Positions 1-6,089 of a stretch of 8,761 nt of DNA are shown here, piece after piece. The stretch comes from Alphaproteobacteria bacterium. Lineage in GTDB: Bacteria; Pseudomonadota; Alphaproteobacteria; Micropepsales; Micropepsaceae. Under the pieces are notes generated by a model, which worked only from the letters and a program-made list of their open reading frames with translations, had not been told where the DNA came from and made no database searches. The first letter of the stretch is position 1, and each line of letters starts with the position of its first letter. The stretch is from contig JAGWRJ010000911.1 in assembly GCA_028869725.1 (NCBI GenBank), positions 1 through 8,761 on the forward strand, written 5' to 3'. The position numbers and the translations under genes were made by a program.

Positions 1-2
1 CG

Positions 3-80
3 GGGCAGATCGACGGGAACACCGGTCGCCTCAATGCGACGATGGAATGGTACGGTTTTGCCTGCTGGAAGAAACAATAA
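3..80 (+). CDS. C-terminal end of an upstream protein (partial), possibly a methyltransferase
   Basis: The third frame is open from the window edge to a TAA at 78-80 and gives 25 residues ending MEWYGFACWKKQ. The stop shares its last base with the ATG of the next gene (TAATG), which is typical of translationally coupled genes and argues that this frame is the coding one. The aromatic end (W-Y-G-F-A-C-W) looks like a final buried beta strand. It loosely resembles the end of the methyltransferase at 7371-8597 (AAWHVIGARK), which also precedes a small protein of the same family. The methyltransferase assignment is an inference from that parallel and is weak on 25 residues alone. The rest of the gene lies outside the window. 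Confidence 0.55.
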   Translation, partial: GQIDGNTGRLNATMEWYGFACWKKQ

Positions 81-394
81 TGACTGATCTTGCTCTGGAT
101 GCTTCGGGACGTCGCCATGCCTTCTTCACCCAGGATGGCGTCGACCAACTCGTGTCAATCAGCCTCGAACTCGCTGCCGAGCTCTGGACCGTCCGCGAAC
201 GGCTATATGTCCTTGAGTCCGTGATGGCCAAGGAAGGCATGCCGGTCCGCGACAAGATCGAAGCCTACCAGCTGAGCGAAAGCGAGCGCGGCGAACTTGC
301 CGAAATGCGCTCACGCATGCTCAACGAGATCTTCCGTACACTCGGACGCGAACACCGTCCGGCGCGGGATGCACACAGCGAAGTCGATCGCTAA
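80..394 (+). CDS. small helical protein of unknown function, paralogue of the protein starting at 8599
   Basis: This encodes 104 residues. The ATG at 80 is preferred over the in-frame ATG at 47 because it overlaps the upstream stop (TAATG) and has GGAAG at 67-71. Residues 14-50 look helical, with heptad-like spacing (LVSISLELAAELWTVRERL), followed by a charged tail rich in Glu and Arg. There is no signal peptide, membrane segment or Cys/His cluster. I do not recognise the family. The stretch from HAFFTQ to ESVM aligns without gaps to the protein at the right edge, with about 10 identities in 37 positions and many conservative changes. Both copies directly follow a gene whose end looks methyltransferase-like. 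A small subunit, dimerisation partner or regulator of the upstream enzyme is possible but unproven. Confidence 0.75.
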   Translation: MTDLALDASGRRHAFFTQDGVDQLVSISLELAAELWTVRERLYVLESVMAKEGMPVRDKIEAYQLSESERGELAEMRSRMLNEIFRTLGREHRPARDAHSEVDR

Positions 395-400
395 GGGAAG

Positions 401-455
401 GGCCAACGCTGCCCGGGAAAGTCTCTACGCGATACTATCCCGGACAGCGTTCGCC
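401..455. terminator. long imperfect hairpin after the small gene
   Basis: GGCCAACGCTGCCCGGGA (401-418) pairs with TCCCGGACAGCGTTCGCC (438-455) with two mismatches, leaving a 19-nt loop. It starts six bases after the stop of the small gene. There is no T-run after the stem, so it is not a classical intrinsic terminator. It may end the transcript in another way, protect a 3' end, or be a REP-like repeat. Confidence 0.45.
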
Positions 456-645
456 AGGGACAGTGTGCCGCAAGTCACGGCATACAAGGGTCTACCTGCC
501 AGCGTCTCACCAATCTTGATGTGCCGGAAGCCTTCAATTCGAGTTCCGATCCCGGATTCGAACCGTGATCGCTGTCGCCTGCATCCCCATATGCGGCATC
601 GGTGACGGGAGTGTGGACAATTCGGCACAAAGGGCACCATAGGGC
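456..645. other. non-coding stretch, nothing recognised
   Basis: No open frame here has a convincing start or family signature. It lies between the convergent ends of the small gene (+) and the toxin-antitoxin operon (-). A short match to a tRNA T-arm on the minus strand near 554-564 has no acceptor or anticodon arms around it. Confidence 0.4.
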
Positions 646-1182
646 TCAAGCTCTGTCCGAAAGATGGGCGCTGTCCTGATCAGCGGATTTTGCCCCGTCT
701 CTCGCTTTGGCATTTACAGCCATGGGCGAAGCAAAGACTTTCGGATCATAGACGATTTCAATCTTTCCCAGCTCAAGTTCCCCGTTCTCATGAGAGGCAA
801 CGACCCTCAGTTCTCCAGCCTGTTTCAAATTCAGTGGGCTAAATGTTACCGCAAGTCGGCCAATTATTTTTTTGGCATCTTTCCCGGTAGCCGTTTTGCG
901 GGATGACCTGGGAAGGATTTCGTCAAAGGGCATTATTGCCCTTCCGGATGGTGCATCCTCCGCATCCCCGGGAAGAAACAAATTGATTGTAACCTTCCTG
1001 GGTTTTGCGTCGATGCTTTCGATGAAAGTGATGAACACGCAAAGCTTGGGAATCACGGCTGGAAAATCAGTACCCACATATATCTGGTCGAAGTATGTTC
1101 CCATAAATGACGACTTACCGCCAATTTCTTGGCGAATGTCATCACAAAAAATGACGCTCCCCTGTGGAAATGTCTCGCGCAT
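646..1182 (-). CDS. DUF6941-like protein, third gene of a toxin-antitoxin operon
   Basis: This encodes 178 residues, starting at the ATG whose A is shared with the TGA of the upstream antitoxin gene (TGATG). A TTG one codon earlier is possible but less likely. The N-terminus (FCDDIRQEIGGKSSFMGTY, residues 12-30) matches, from memory, the opening of the DUF6941 family, where an Asp-Asp pair and a G-K-x-S-x-x-G-x-Y motif are conserved. The rest reads as alternating beta strands, consistent with a beta-sandwich, then a charged and probably disordered tail (residues 158-178). There is no signal peptide or membrane segment. Its position after toxin and antitoxin recalls the chaperone gene of SecB-type toxin-antitoxin-chaperone operons, but I see no SecB motifs. 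Codon use is AT-richer than in the genes to the right, which suggests transfer together with its partners. Confidence 0.75.
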   Translation of the reverse strand: MRETFPQGSVIFCDDIRQEIGGKSSFMGTYFDQIYVGTDFPAVIPKLCVFITFIESIDAKPRKVTINLFLPGDAEDAPSGRAIMPFDEILPRSSRKTATGKDAKKIIGRLAVTFSPLNLKQAGELRVVASHENGELELGKIEIVYDPKVFASPMAVNAKARDGAKSADQDSAHLSDRA

Positions 1183-1673
1183 CAATGGACCGCCGTTTCG
1201 ACTTCTCCGACTATTGTTCTTGTTGGCCCCCGTGATTTCACACCCATAAGAACCTCAGGCAAATGGGCACGCGAAACCGTGTCCGCCACGTATCGCGAGC
1301 CATCAGTCACCGGTATAAAACGCGTTTCATTATATGAATCGACGCGAAGTGCATCAGGCGAAACATCTTCGTATTCTTGGAGGAAGCGTGGAAATGTCAC
1401 GAACTTGACGACCAGCCCCACATCAAATGCCGATGCAACTTCAAAAAGTGAATTGAGAGTGGGCTTGCCATAGTCAGGGCTTTCAAGCCGACACACAACG
1501 CTTTGCGGTTTACCTATTACCTCGGCGAACTCGCCTTGATTCCAACCGCGTTGCTCACGAATAGCTTTGATCTGATAGGCAATATGCGTGCGAACGTGAT
1601 CGGCGACGTACTCGTCCCGATATCCCTCTCGGGAGAGCTTTGCCAGAAGCTTCCTAGTCAAATTCACAACCAT
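1182..1673 (-). CDS. XRE-family antitoxin/transcriptional regulator
   Basis: This encodes 163 residues. A Cro/C1-type helix-turn-helix spans about residues 31-88 (IKAIREQRGWNQGEFAEVIG, then KPQSVVCRLE and PTLNSLFEVASAFDVGLVVKF). Residues 1-30 form a short basic N-terminal extension, and residues 95-163 form a tail of unclear fold that probably contacts the toxin. The ATG at 1673 lies inside the end of the toxin gene (20-nt overlap), and the stop overlaps the next start by one base, so all three genes should be translated as one coupled unit. Toxin first and antitoxin second is the HigBA order. The protein probably binds the palindrome at 2047-2066 to repress its own operon; this is inferred from the family and the site's position. 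Confidence 0.85.
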   Translation of the reverse strand: MVVNLTRKLLAKLSREGYRDEYVADHVRTHIAYQIKAIREQRGWNQGEFAEVIGKPQSVVCRLESPDYGKPTLNSLFEVASAFDVGLVVKFVTFPRFLQEYEDVSPDALRVDSYNETRFIPVTDGSRYVADTVSRAHLPEVLMGVKSRGPTRTIVGEVETAVH

Positions 1674-2043
1674 GCGCGCGCCCCCGATCTGCCATCACTT
1701 CTGCTTTGCGCTGTTGAGCCATCGTACAAGTATCCCTTGGGACAAACTTGCCGCCTTTTTCGAGTGCCACAAATAGCCAAGTGTACTCCATTTCTCCCGA
1801 CGCAAAGCCAATGACCCGATACTGGACGTTCTTGTATTCGAAGCGCATCTCGCCAAGTCCGGCACATGCACCGCCGAGCGTGTCGAAGTACGGACGCACC
1901 CAAGAGGCCCGAGGCTGCTGCCGAAGAAAACGCATACGCGTATCGAACTTGGCCTGAAGCCTCTCTTCTTGGGCCTCGTACCATCCGTCGATTACGTCCT
2001 TTCCGCCGGTGCCCAGATAGCACCGAAATACCCGCCGGGTCAT
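1654..2043 (-). CDS. RelE/HigB-like toxin (phage Gp49-like family)
   Basis: This encodes 129 residues from the ATG at 2043. A TTG four codons earlier (2055) would place the start inside the operator-like palindrome, so I prefer the ATG. Family hallmarks are visible: a helical N-terminal part (about residues 18-42), the strand motif GLGEMRFEYKNVQYRV (63-77), a hydrophobic strand (YTWLFVALEKGGK, 87-99) and a C-terminal A-x-x-R helix (MAQQRKAEVMADRG). RelE/HigB toxins are usually ribosome-dependent mRNA endonucleases; activity here is inferred from the family. The length is slightly above the usual 90-120 residues. The familiar KK pair before the last helix is reduced to EKGGK, so activity should not be assumed. 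The gene heads an operon with its XRE antitoxin and a DUF6941-like gene. Confidence 0.85.
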   Translation of the reverse strand: MTRRVFRCYLGTGGKDVIDGWYEAQEERLQAKFDTRMRFLRQQPRASWVRPYFDTLGGACAGLGEMRFEYKNVQYRVIGFASGEMEYTWLFVALEKGGKFVPRDTCTMAQQRKAEVMADRGRAHGCEFD

Positions 2044-2046
2044 GAT

Positions 2047-2066
2047 ATATCGCAAAATTGCTATAT
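2047..2066 (-). promoter_or_regulatory. palindromic operator at the head of the toxin-antitoxin operon
   Basis: ATATCGCAAAATTGCTATAT is an inverted repeat with arms of nine bases (one mismatch) around AA. It lies three bases upstream of the toxin ATG. A second half-site, ATTGCTA (2065-2071), repeats ATTGCTA at 2057-2063 with an 8-bp phase. The very AT-rich stretch could hold a -10 box for the minus strand, but I find no convincing -35. The short distance leaves no room for a usual ribosome binding site, so the mRNA may be leaderless. Autorepression by the XRE antitoxin is the likely role. Confidence 0.55.
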
Positions 2067-2072
2067 TGCTAG

Positions 2073-2452
2073 ATTTCTAATGGCGGGACCCTGACGACTT
2101 TCACAAATTTGCGAACCTTGTGCGGCGGCACCGCACCAATCCCGTTCTAACCCATTGATTTAACGACGACAGGCCGGGGCCGTCTAGCGCCAGGATTGCT
2201 CGATCTCCCCTCAACCGTGGGAGGTTCGAGCCCCTCTCCCCCACAGCCGCTGCCCCACGGCGCCACACGCCGACCGCAGACCATCGCCGCTCCAAATTGC
2301 CCAGACTGACGCAGAACCGGGGCGCAAGCGCCGCTTCCCAGGCCACGGCGCAGGCTGCTTCCGGGGGCAAGCCCGTCCATCCGACTTTCGCCAGGAGGGG
2401 AAACTTTCTATCGTGCCCGCCCATACGCCATCAATCGAGGGCCTTCCGGGCG
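2073..2452. other. gene-free stretch with a tRNA-3'-end-like fragment
   Basis: I see no supported gene. The frame of the downstream membrane protein is open back to 2297, but that extension is low-complexity (Ala, Arg, Pro) and has no family character. At 2217-2245 the sequence GTGGGAGGTTCGAGCCCCTC followed by TCCCCCACA resembles the T-arm and acceptor 3' strand of a serine-type tRNA, with no matching 5' half. A remnant attachment site is possible. A compact hairpin (GTGCGG 2120-2125, CCGCAC 2131-2136) has no T-run on either strand. Confidence 0.35.
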
Positions 2453-3130
2453 ATGCAGCGGTCAGCACAGATTTTTGGGGTTTTGCGCAACAATGCGCAG
2501 ACCATCATTCGCGAAGGCGGGATTAATATCATCCTGCCCTATCTCATCTACACCTATACGCGACCCCATTTGGGTGAAGTCCATGCGCTGCTCGCCTCCT
2601 CCGCGCCACCCATCGCCTGGAGCATCATCGAGTTCGTGCGCCACCGCCGCGTTGACTTTGTCTCCGTGTTTGTACTGCTCGGGATCGTTCTGTCGCTGCT
2701 CGCATTTCTTGGTGGCGGCGGGGTAAAGTTCCTGCAGCTGCGCGAAAAGCTCGTAACCGTGATCTTCAGCTTCGTATTTCTGGGGTCTGCTGCCATCGGG
2801 CGGCCAATCATCTACGAACTCGCCCGCGCGGGCATGAAGCGGTCCAACAATACGACCGAATTGGAACGCTTCGAAAAATTACGCGATAATGATTTTTTCA
2901 AGCGCAGCATGATGGTCATGACTCTGGTTTGGGGCTTTGGACTTCTCCTGGACGCCGCGCTTTCCATCGCCCTCGTCTTCATGATCTCCGTGCGCGAGTA
3001 CCTCGTGGTCAACCCCATTATGGGCTATACGACCATGGGCGGACTGGCGCTCTGGACCATGTGGTACGGACGGCGGCGCCGGCGCCAGCGCGAGGCCCAT
3101 GGAGCAGAGCATCCATCCGCCACAGCCTGA
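2453..3130 (+). CDS. VC0807-like multi-pass inner-membrane protein
   Basis: This encodes 225 residues from the ATG at 2453, which has GAGGG at 2437-2441 and is the first start before the hydrophobic part. Roughly five to six membrane segments are visible, near residues 23-37, 45-62, 68-90, 100-125, 153-178 and 184-204. The conserved-looking loop and helix LREKLVTVIFSFVFLGSAAI followed by GRPIIYELAR is what I associate with the VC0807 family, related in topology to intracellular septation protein A. A basic C-terminal tail (GRRRRRQRE) should face the cytoplasm. The function of the family is not established. No partner gene sits next to it: the toxin-antitoxin operon diverges on the left and a transposase remnant follows on the right. 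Confidence 0.75.
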   Translation: MQRSAQIFGVLRNNAQTIIREGGINIILPYLIYTYTRPHLGEVHALLASSAPPIAWSIIEFVRHRRVDFVSVFVLLGIVLSLLAFLGGGGVKFLQLREKLVTVIFSFVFLGSAAIGRPIIYELARAGMKRSNNTTELERFEKLRDNDFFKRSMMVMTLVWGFGLLLDAALSIALVFMISVREYLVVNPIMGYTTMGGLALWTMWYGRRRRRQREAHGAEHPSATA

Positions 3131-3172
3131 CGCTGAATAGATATCCCTTTATCGATTCTTCGATATGTAGCG

Positions 3173-3752
3173 CTGGAGAACCTGCGGCGCGACACTCCTA
3201 TCCGCGCGCGCATCGGGAAGAACGTCAACATAGAAATATGGTTTCAGGAGTGAGACGTAAAAGGCCAATGATCCAGTGGATCATTGGCCCGTCGAACGCG
3301 CGCGTAGGTCAAAAGAACAAGATTACCCGACGCTGGGCCCTGCGCGGCACACGCCCCTTCGCTCCACGCGATCAGCGCTCCAAATCAGCCTATATCTTCG
3401 GTGCAATTTGCCCGCAACGGGGCGAAGCCTTCGGTCCCATCCTGCCTTTGTGCAACATTGCGGCGATGAATGCCCATCTGGCCAAAATCAGCGCCGCTGT
3501 CGAACCTGGTGCTCACGCAGTTCTTCTGCTCGATCAGGCTGGCTGGCACACCACGGCGAAGCTGAACCTTCCAGACAACATTACGATTCTGCCGTTGCCG
3601 GCCACGGCGCCAGAACTGAACCCGCTTGAAAACATCAGGCAATTCATGCGGGACAACTGGTTATCCAACCGGATCTTCCAATCATACGACCAGATTGTCG
3701 CTCTCTGCGCAGAGGCCTGGAAACCGCCGAGGGCAGGTTGCGTCGCTCGGTG
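3173..3752 (+). pseudogene. decayed IS630-family transposase, C-terminal DDE part
   Basis: Recognisable IS630 sequence begins in one frame before IEIWFQ (3230-3247) and resumes in another frame at ARVGQKNKITRRWALRGTRP (from 3298). It continues through KSAYIFGAI, HAVLLLDQAGWH (second Asp), PELNPLENIRQFMRDNWLSN (the catalytic Glu) and FQSYDQIVALCAEAW. Between the two blocks, where the family has WFQDEAR with the first catalytic Asp, about 44 extra bases containing a perfect palindrome break the frame. Near 3722 a second frameshift replaces the usual C-terminus. The N-terminal helix-turn-helix half is absent or unrecognisable; the left limit is uncertain. The protein cannot be active. Reading 3240-3752 as an intact gene would give a false annotation. 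Confidence 0.85.
3263..3289. repeat. 27-bp perfect palindrome inserted in the transposase
   Basis: GGCCAATGATCCA (3263-3275), a single central G, then the exact reverse complement (3277-3289). Beyond a 5-base bulge TAAAA, GACG (3254-3257) also pairs with CGTC (3290-3293). It sits exactly where the transposase reading frame breaks, so it looks like a miniature inserted element rather than part of the IS. No second copy occurs in this window. Confidence 0.8.
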
Positions 3753-4130
3753 ATCGGTCGGTTCGGATTGAGGACCATCGAAGAGGCCCACGATCTCGCC
3801 CCTAAGAAGCTGGTGGCGGTCTTAAAGGGCATCGTTCCCGGGGCCTCCGGGCACAGGTCGGCCCCGGGGAATGGCCCGTTCAATTCCACCAAGGAATGCA
3901 CCTCGTCCGCCGCAGCCACACGACGCAATGGCGGCGCCACCCAACCCTCGCTCACCGTGCTCAGAAATCTCAGGGGACCACATCGGTTTACCTGTCCAAG
4001 CCCAATTGCGGAAGAAATGGTCGACATCCCGGACGGCAAGGCGCCGCAGGCGACAGCCTAACCCGGAGGGACTGGCAACAGGCGCGACGCGACCAACCGA
4101 TAGGTGCTGATAGCCAATCTAGACCTCTGG
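3753..4130. other. decayed sequence between the IS630 remnant and hipBA
   Basis: This is probably the end of the IS630 copy, followed by unrecognised remnant DNA. A 107-codon frame from 3738 and an opposing one from 4039 are open but show no family character. The part at 3959-4010 is repeated in diverged form to the right of hipBA. Confidence 0.4.
3959..4010 (+). repeat. diverged direct repeat, left copy
   Basis: This aligns without gaps with 5926-5977 at roughly 70% identity, sharing AAATC and CCACATCGG. On the minus strand both copies could encode a similar peptide (Q-V/I-N/S-R-C-G-P-L/F), so they may be pieces of the same decayed element. The pair brackets the hipBA operon. Confidence 0.4.
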
Positions 4131-4136
4131 AATATT

Positions 4137-4154
4137 TGTAGCCTTCGTGCTACA
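4137..4154 (+). promoter_or_regulatory. hipBA operator-like inverted repeat
   Basis: TGTAGC, six bases, GCTACA: an 18-bp perfect inverted repeat ending 32 bases before the hipB ATG, in the AT-rich part of the leader. HipB proteins repress their own promoters by binding paired inverted half-sites of this size. The half-site differs from the E. coli TATCC type, as expected for a distant homologue. The exact -35 and -10 boxes are not clear. Confidence 0.6.
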
Positions 4155-4186
4155 TATTGAGCTGATCCGTAGCATGAAGATGTCAA

Positions 4187-4522
4187 ATGCCGACGCCTCA
4201 CAATCCTCCGGCCGCCGTTCGGCGCGCGTTGCGCAAGCTCGGGGCGGACATTCGCGACGCCCGCCGCCGCCGGCGGCTACCCATGGCCGTCGTGGCCGAG
4301 CGCGCCTTCACCTCCCGCTCCACGCTGCAAAGGGTCGAGGCCGGCGACACCAACGTCAGCATCGGGATCTATGCGGCCGTCCTGCAGGCGCTCGGCCTGC
4401 TCGATGGCGTGGGCCAGATAGCTGACATCGCCAACGATCCCGTCGGCCAGGCGCTGGCCAGCGCCGAGCTGCCCAAACATGCTCACCTCAAGCGCACCGC
4501 CGGAGTGCCCCGCGATGGCTGA
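4187..4522 (+). CDS. hipB: HipB-like XRE antitoxin
   Basis: This encodes 111 residues. The Cro/C1-type helix-turn-helix covers about residues 14-75: LGADIRDARRRRRLPMAVVA, then AFTSRSTLQRVEAGDTNVSI with the recognition helix near 43-50, then YAAVLQALGLLDGVGQIAD. The C-terminal tail (residues 84-111) is the expected contact region for HipA. The ATG at 4187 is the first in this frame with sense upstream context; GAAGA at 4176-4180 is a weak ribosome binding site. The other ATGs at 4173 and 4179 are in a different frame. The stop lies eight bases inside the next gene, so toxin translation is coupled to antitoxin. The role is to bind and neutralise HipA and repress the operon, inferred from family and order. 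Confidence 0.88.
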   Translation: MPTPHNPPAAVRRALRKLGADIRDARRRRRLPMAVVAERAFTSRSTLQRVEAGDTNVSIGIYAAVLQALGLLDGVGQIADIANDPVGQALASAELPKHAHLKRTAGVPRDG

Positions 4523-5762
4523 CTTCGAGGTGCATATCGATCTTAACGGTCATACGCTGCCCATCGGGCTGGCGCGAAGCAATCGCGTTCGCGGCGCGGA
4601 AATCATCCTTTTCGAGTATGATGGCGCGTGGCTCACGAACCCGCAGCGGTTTTCGCTGGAGCCAGCCCTTGCTCTCACGCGCGGGACTTTCGCCCCGCCT
4701 ACCGGACTGGCGACGTTCGGCTCCATCGGCGACTCCGCGCCGGACGCATGGGGGCGACGCCTCATGCAGCGCGCCGAACGCCGGCTCGCCGAACGTGAAG
4801 GCCGCCCGGCCCGCACCCTCGCGGAAAGCGACTATCTGCTCGGCGTCGCCGACGAGACCCGGCTTGGTGCGCTGCGCTTCCGCTGGGCAGGTGAGGAGAT
4901 CTTTCAGGCGCCGACCCATGCTGGCGTTCCAGCCCTCATCGAGCTTGGCCGGCTGCTCCAGATCACCGAGCGGATTCTCCGAGACGAGGAAACCTACGAA
5001 GATCTCCAGCTCATCTTCGCTCCGGGCTCCTCCCTCGGCGGCGCACGTCCGAAGGCGTCGGTCATCGACCAGCATGGCCAACTCTCGATCGCCAAGTTTC
5101 CGAAGGAAACCGACGACTACAGCGTGGAGACCTGGGAGGAGATCGCGCTCCGGCTGGCCGGACAGGCCGGCATCGCTACGCCTCGGCACAAACTAATCGA
5201 CGTCGCCGGCAAGGCGGTCCTGCTGTCGCGTCGCTTCGACCGCGCCGGCGCAACTCGCGTCCCGTTCCTCTCAGCGATGGCGATGATGGGCGCCAGGGAC
5301 GGCGAACGTGGCAGCTATCCGGAGATCGTCGACGCTCTTGCTCAACATGGGGCACAGGGAAAGACCGATGCTCAGGCTCTCTATCGGCGCGTCGTCTTCA
5401 ACGTGCTGATCTCCAATGTCGACGACCACCTGCGCAACCACGGCTTCCTCTGGCTCGGAAAGGCGGGATGGTCGCTATCCCCAGCATACGACCTCAACCC
5501 CGTTCCGGCCGATCTCAAGGCCCGGGTGCTGACGACCAAGATCGATCTCGACGAAGGCACCTGCTCGCTTGACCTGCTGGAATCCGCGTCGGGCTTCTTC
5601 GGTCTCACGCTGGCGCAGGCCCGTACGATCATCAAGGAGGTCGCGACCGTGACCGCAACCTGGCGCGACACCGCCAAGGCGGCGGGCGCTCGCTCTGCCG
5701 AGGTCACCCGCATGGCCAGCGCCTTCGAACACGACGATCTGGAAAAGGCATTAGAGTTGTGA
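4515..5762 (+). CDS. hipA: HipA-family serine/threonine kinase toxin
   Basis: This encodes 415 residues from the ATG at 4515, which overlaps the hipB end by eight bases; an in-frame upstream ATG at 4479 lies inside hipB and is less likely. All kinase landmarks are present. The glycine-rich loop is GSSLGGARPKAS (171-182), in which Ser173 aligns with the autophosphorylated Ser150 of E. coli HipA. Lys194 lies in LSIAKFP. The catalytic loop NVDDHLRNHG (301-310) has Asp303 and Asn308. The metal-binding Asp326 lies in LSPAYDLNPV. Residues 1-120 form the N-terminal subdomain that packs on HipB. Length fits full-size HipA, not the split HipST type. E. coli HipA phosphorylates glutamyl-tRNA synthetase and causes growth arrest; the substrate here is unknown. 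No inactivating change is visible. Confidence 0.93.
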   Translation: MADFEVHIDLNGHTLPIGLARSNRVRGAEIILFEYDGAWLTNPQRFSLEPALALTRGTFAPPTGLATFGSIGDSAPDAWGRRLMQRAERRLAEREGRPARTLAESDYLLGVADETRLGALRFRWAGEEIFQAPTHAGVPALIELGRLLQITERILRDEETYEDLQLIFAPGSSLGGARPKASVIDQHGQLSIAKFPKETDDYSVETWEEIALRLAGQAGIATPRHKLIDVAGKAVLLSRRFDRAGATRVPFLSAMAMMGARDGERGSYPEIVDALAQHGAQGKTDAQALYRRVVFNVLISNVDDHLRNHGFLWLGKAGWSLSPAYDLNPVPADLKARVLTTKIDLDEGTCSLDLLESASGFFGLTLAQARTIIKEVATVTATWRDTAKAAGARSAEVTRMASAFEHDDLEKALEL

Positions 5763-6089
5763 AGGTGGGTTTCTCCCCATCGCTGGCCCCTTAATACAGC
5801 GAGCTCTCGTACTCCATTTTTCAGGTTGTCCAGTCAGACACCAGACGCAGCTTCTCCAGAATGAGCCTGCCGCCGTCATCGGCGCGAACCCTCCTTGGCC
5901 CCGTCTGCGCTCCCGGCGCCTCCGGGCTCGGAAATCCAAAGGGGCCACATCGGCTTATTTGCTCAGGCGCATGACCGGTCAAAGGTCGATGGCGCAGCCA
6001 GTGTCTGGCATCTGAGCAGAGGTCGGCAATCTGACCGTATCACTGCAAGATCAGTCGGCCTCACACCGCATCGGACTGTTCTTCACCTG
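5763..6089. other. gene-free stretch after hipA with element remnants
   Basis: This lies between the convergent ends of hipA and the reductase gene. It carries the right copy of the direct repeat (5926-5977). On the minus strand a short frame ending at 5821-5823 (LILEKLRLVSDWTT then stop) could be the end of a lost gene. I see no clear terminator hairpin with a T-run. Confidence 0.4.
5926..5977 (+). repeat. diverged direct repeat, right copy
   Basis: Partner of 3959-4010 in the same orientation; the identical core CCACATCGG is at 5945-5953 here and 3978-3986 there. The divergence rules out a recent target-site duplication; two remnants of one element family is more likely. Confidence 0.4.

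Noticed and set aside
541..625. tRNA gene on the minus strand, suggested by GGTTCGAATCC
   Set aside because: Only the T-loop core matches; the T-stem has a mismatch and no acceptor, D or anticodon arm can be built upstream.
872..1473. Plus-strand open frames opposite the toxin-antitoxin operon
   Set aside because: They are antisense to the XRE and DUF6941-like genes, which overlap as an operon and have recognisable motifs.
2120..2136. Terminator hairpin GTGCGG-N5-CCGCAC
   Set aside because: Neither strand has a T-run after the stem, and no gene ends there.
2297..2452. N-terminal extension of the VC0807-like protein from an ATG at 2297
   Set aside because: The added 52 residues are low-complexity without a signal or family match, and the ATG at 2453 has a better ribosome binding site.
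2929..3753. A single 274-codon plus-strand protein
   Set aside because: It fuses an out-of-frame reading of the membrane-protein gene with the palindrome and the transposase remnant; only the part after 3298 has family character.
3738..4061. 107-codon gene after the transposase
   Set aside because: It starts inside the frameshifted end of the transposase and has no ribosome binding site or recognisable domain.
4488..5189. 233-codon open frame on the minus strand
   Set aside because: It lies opposite hipA, which has all its catalytic motifs; the antisense translation is low in recognisable structure.
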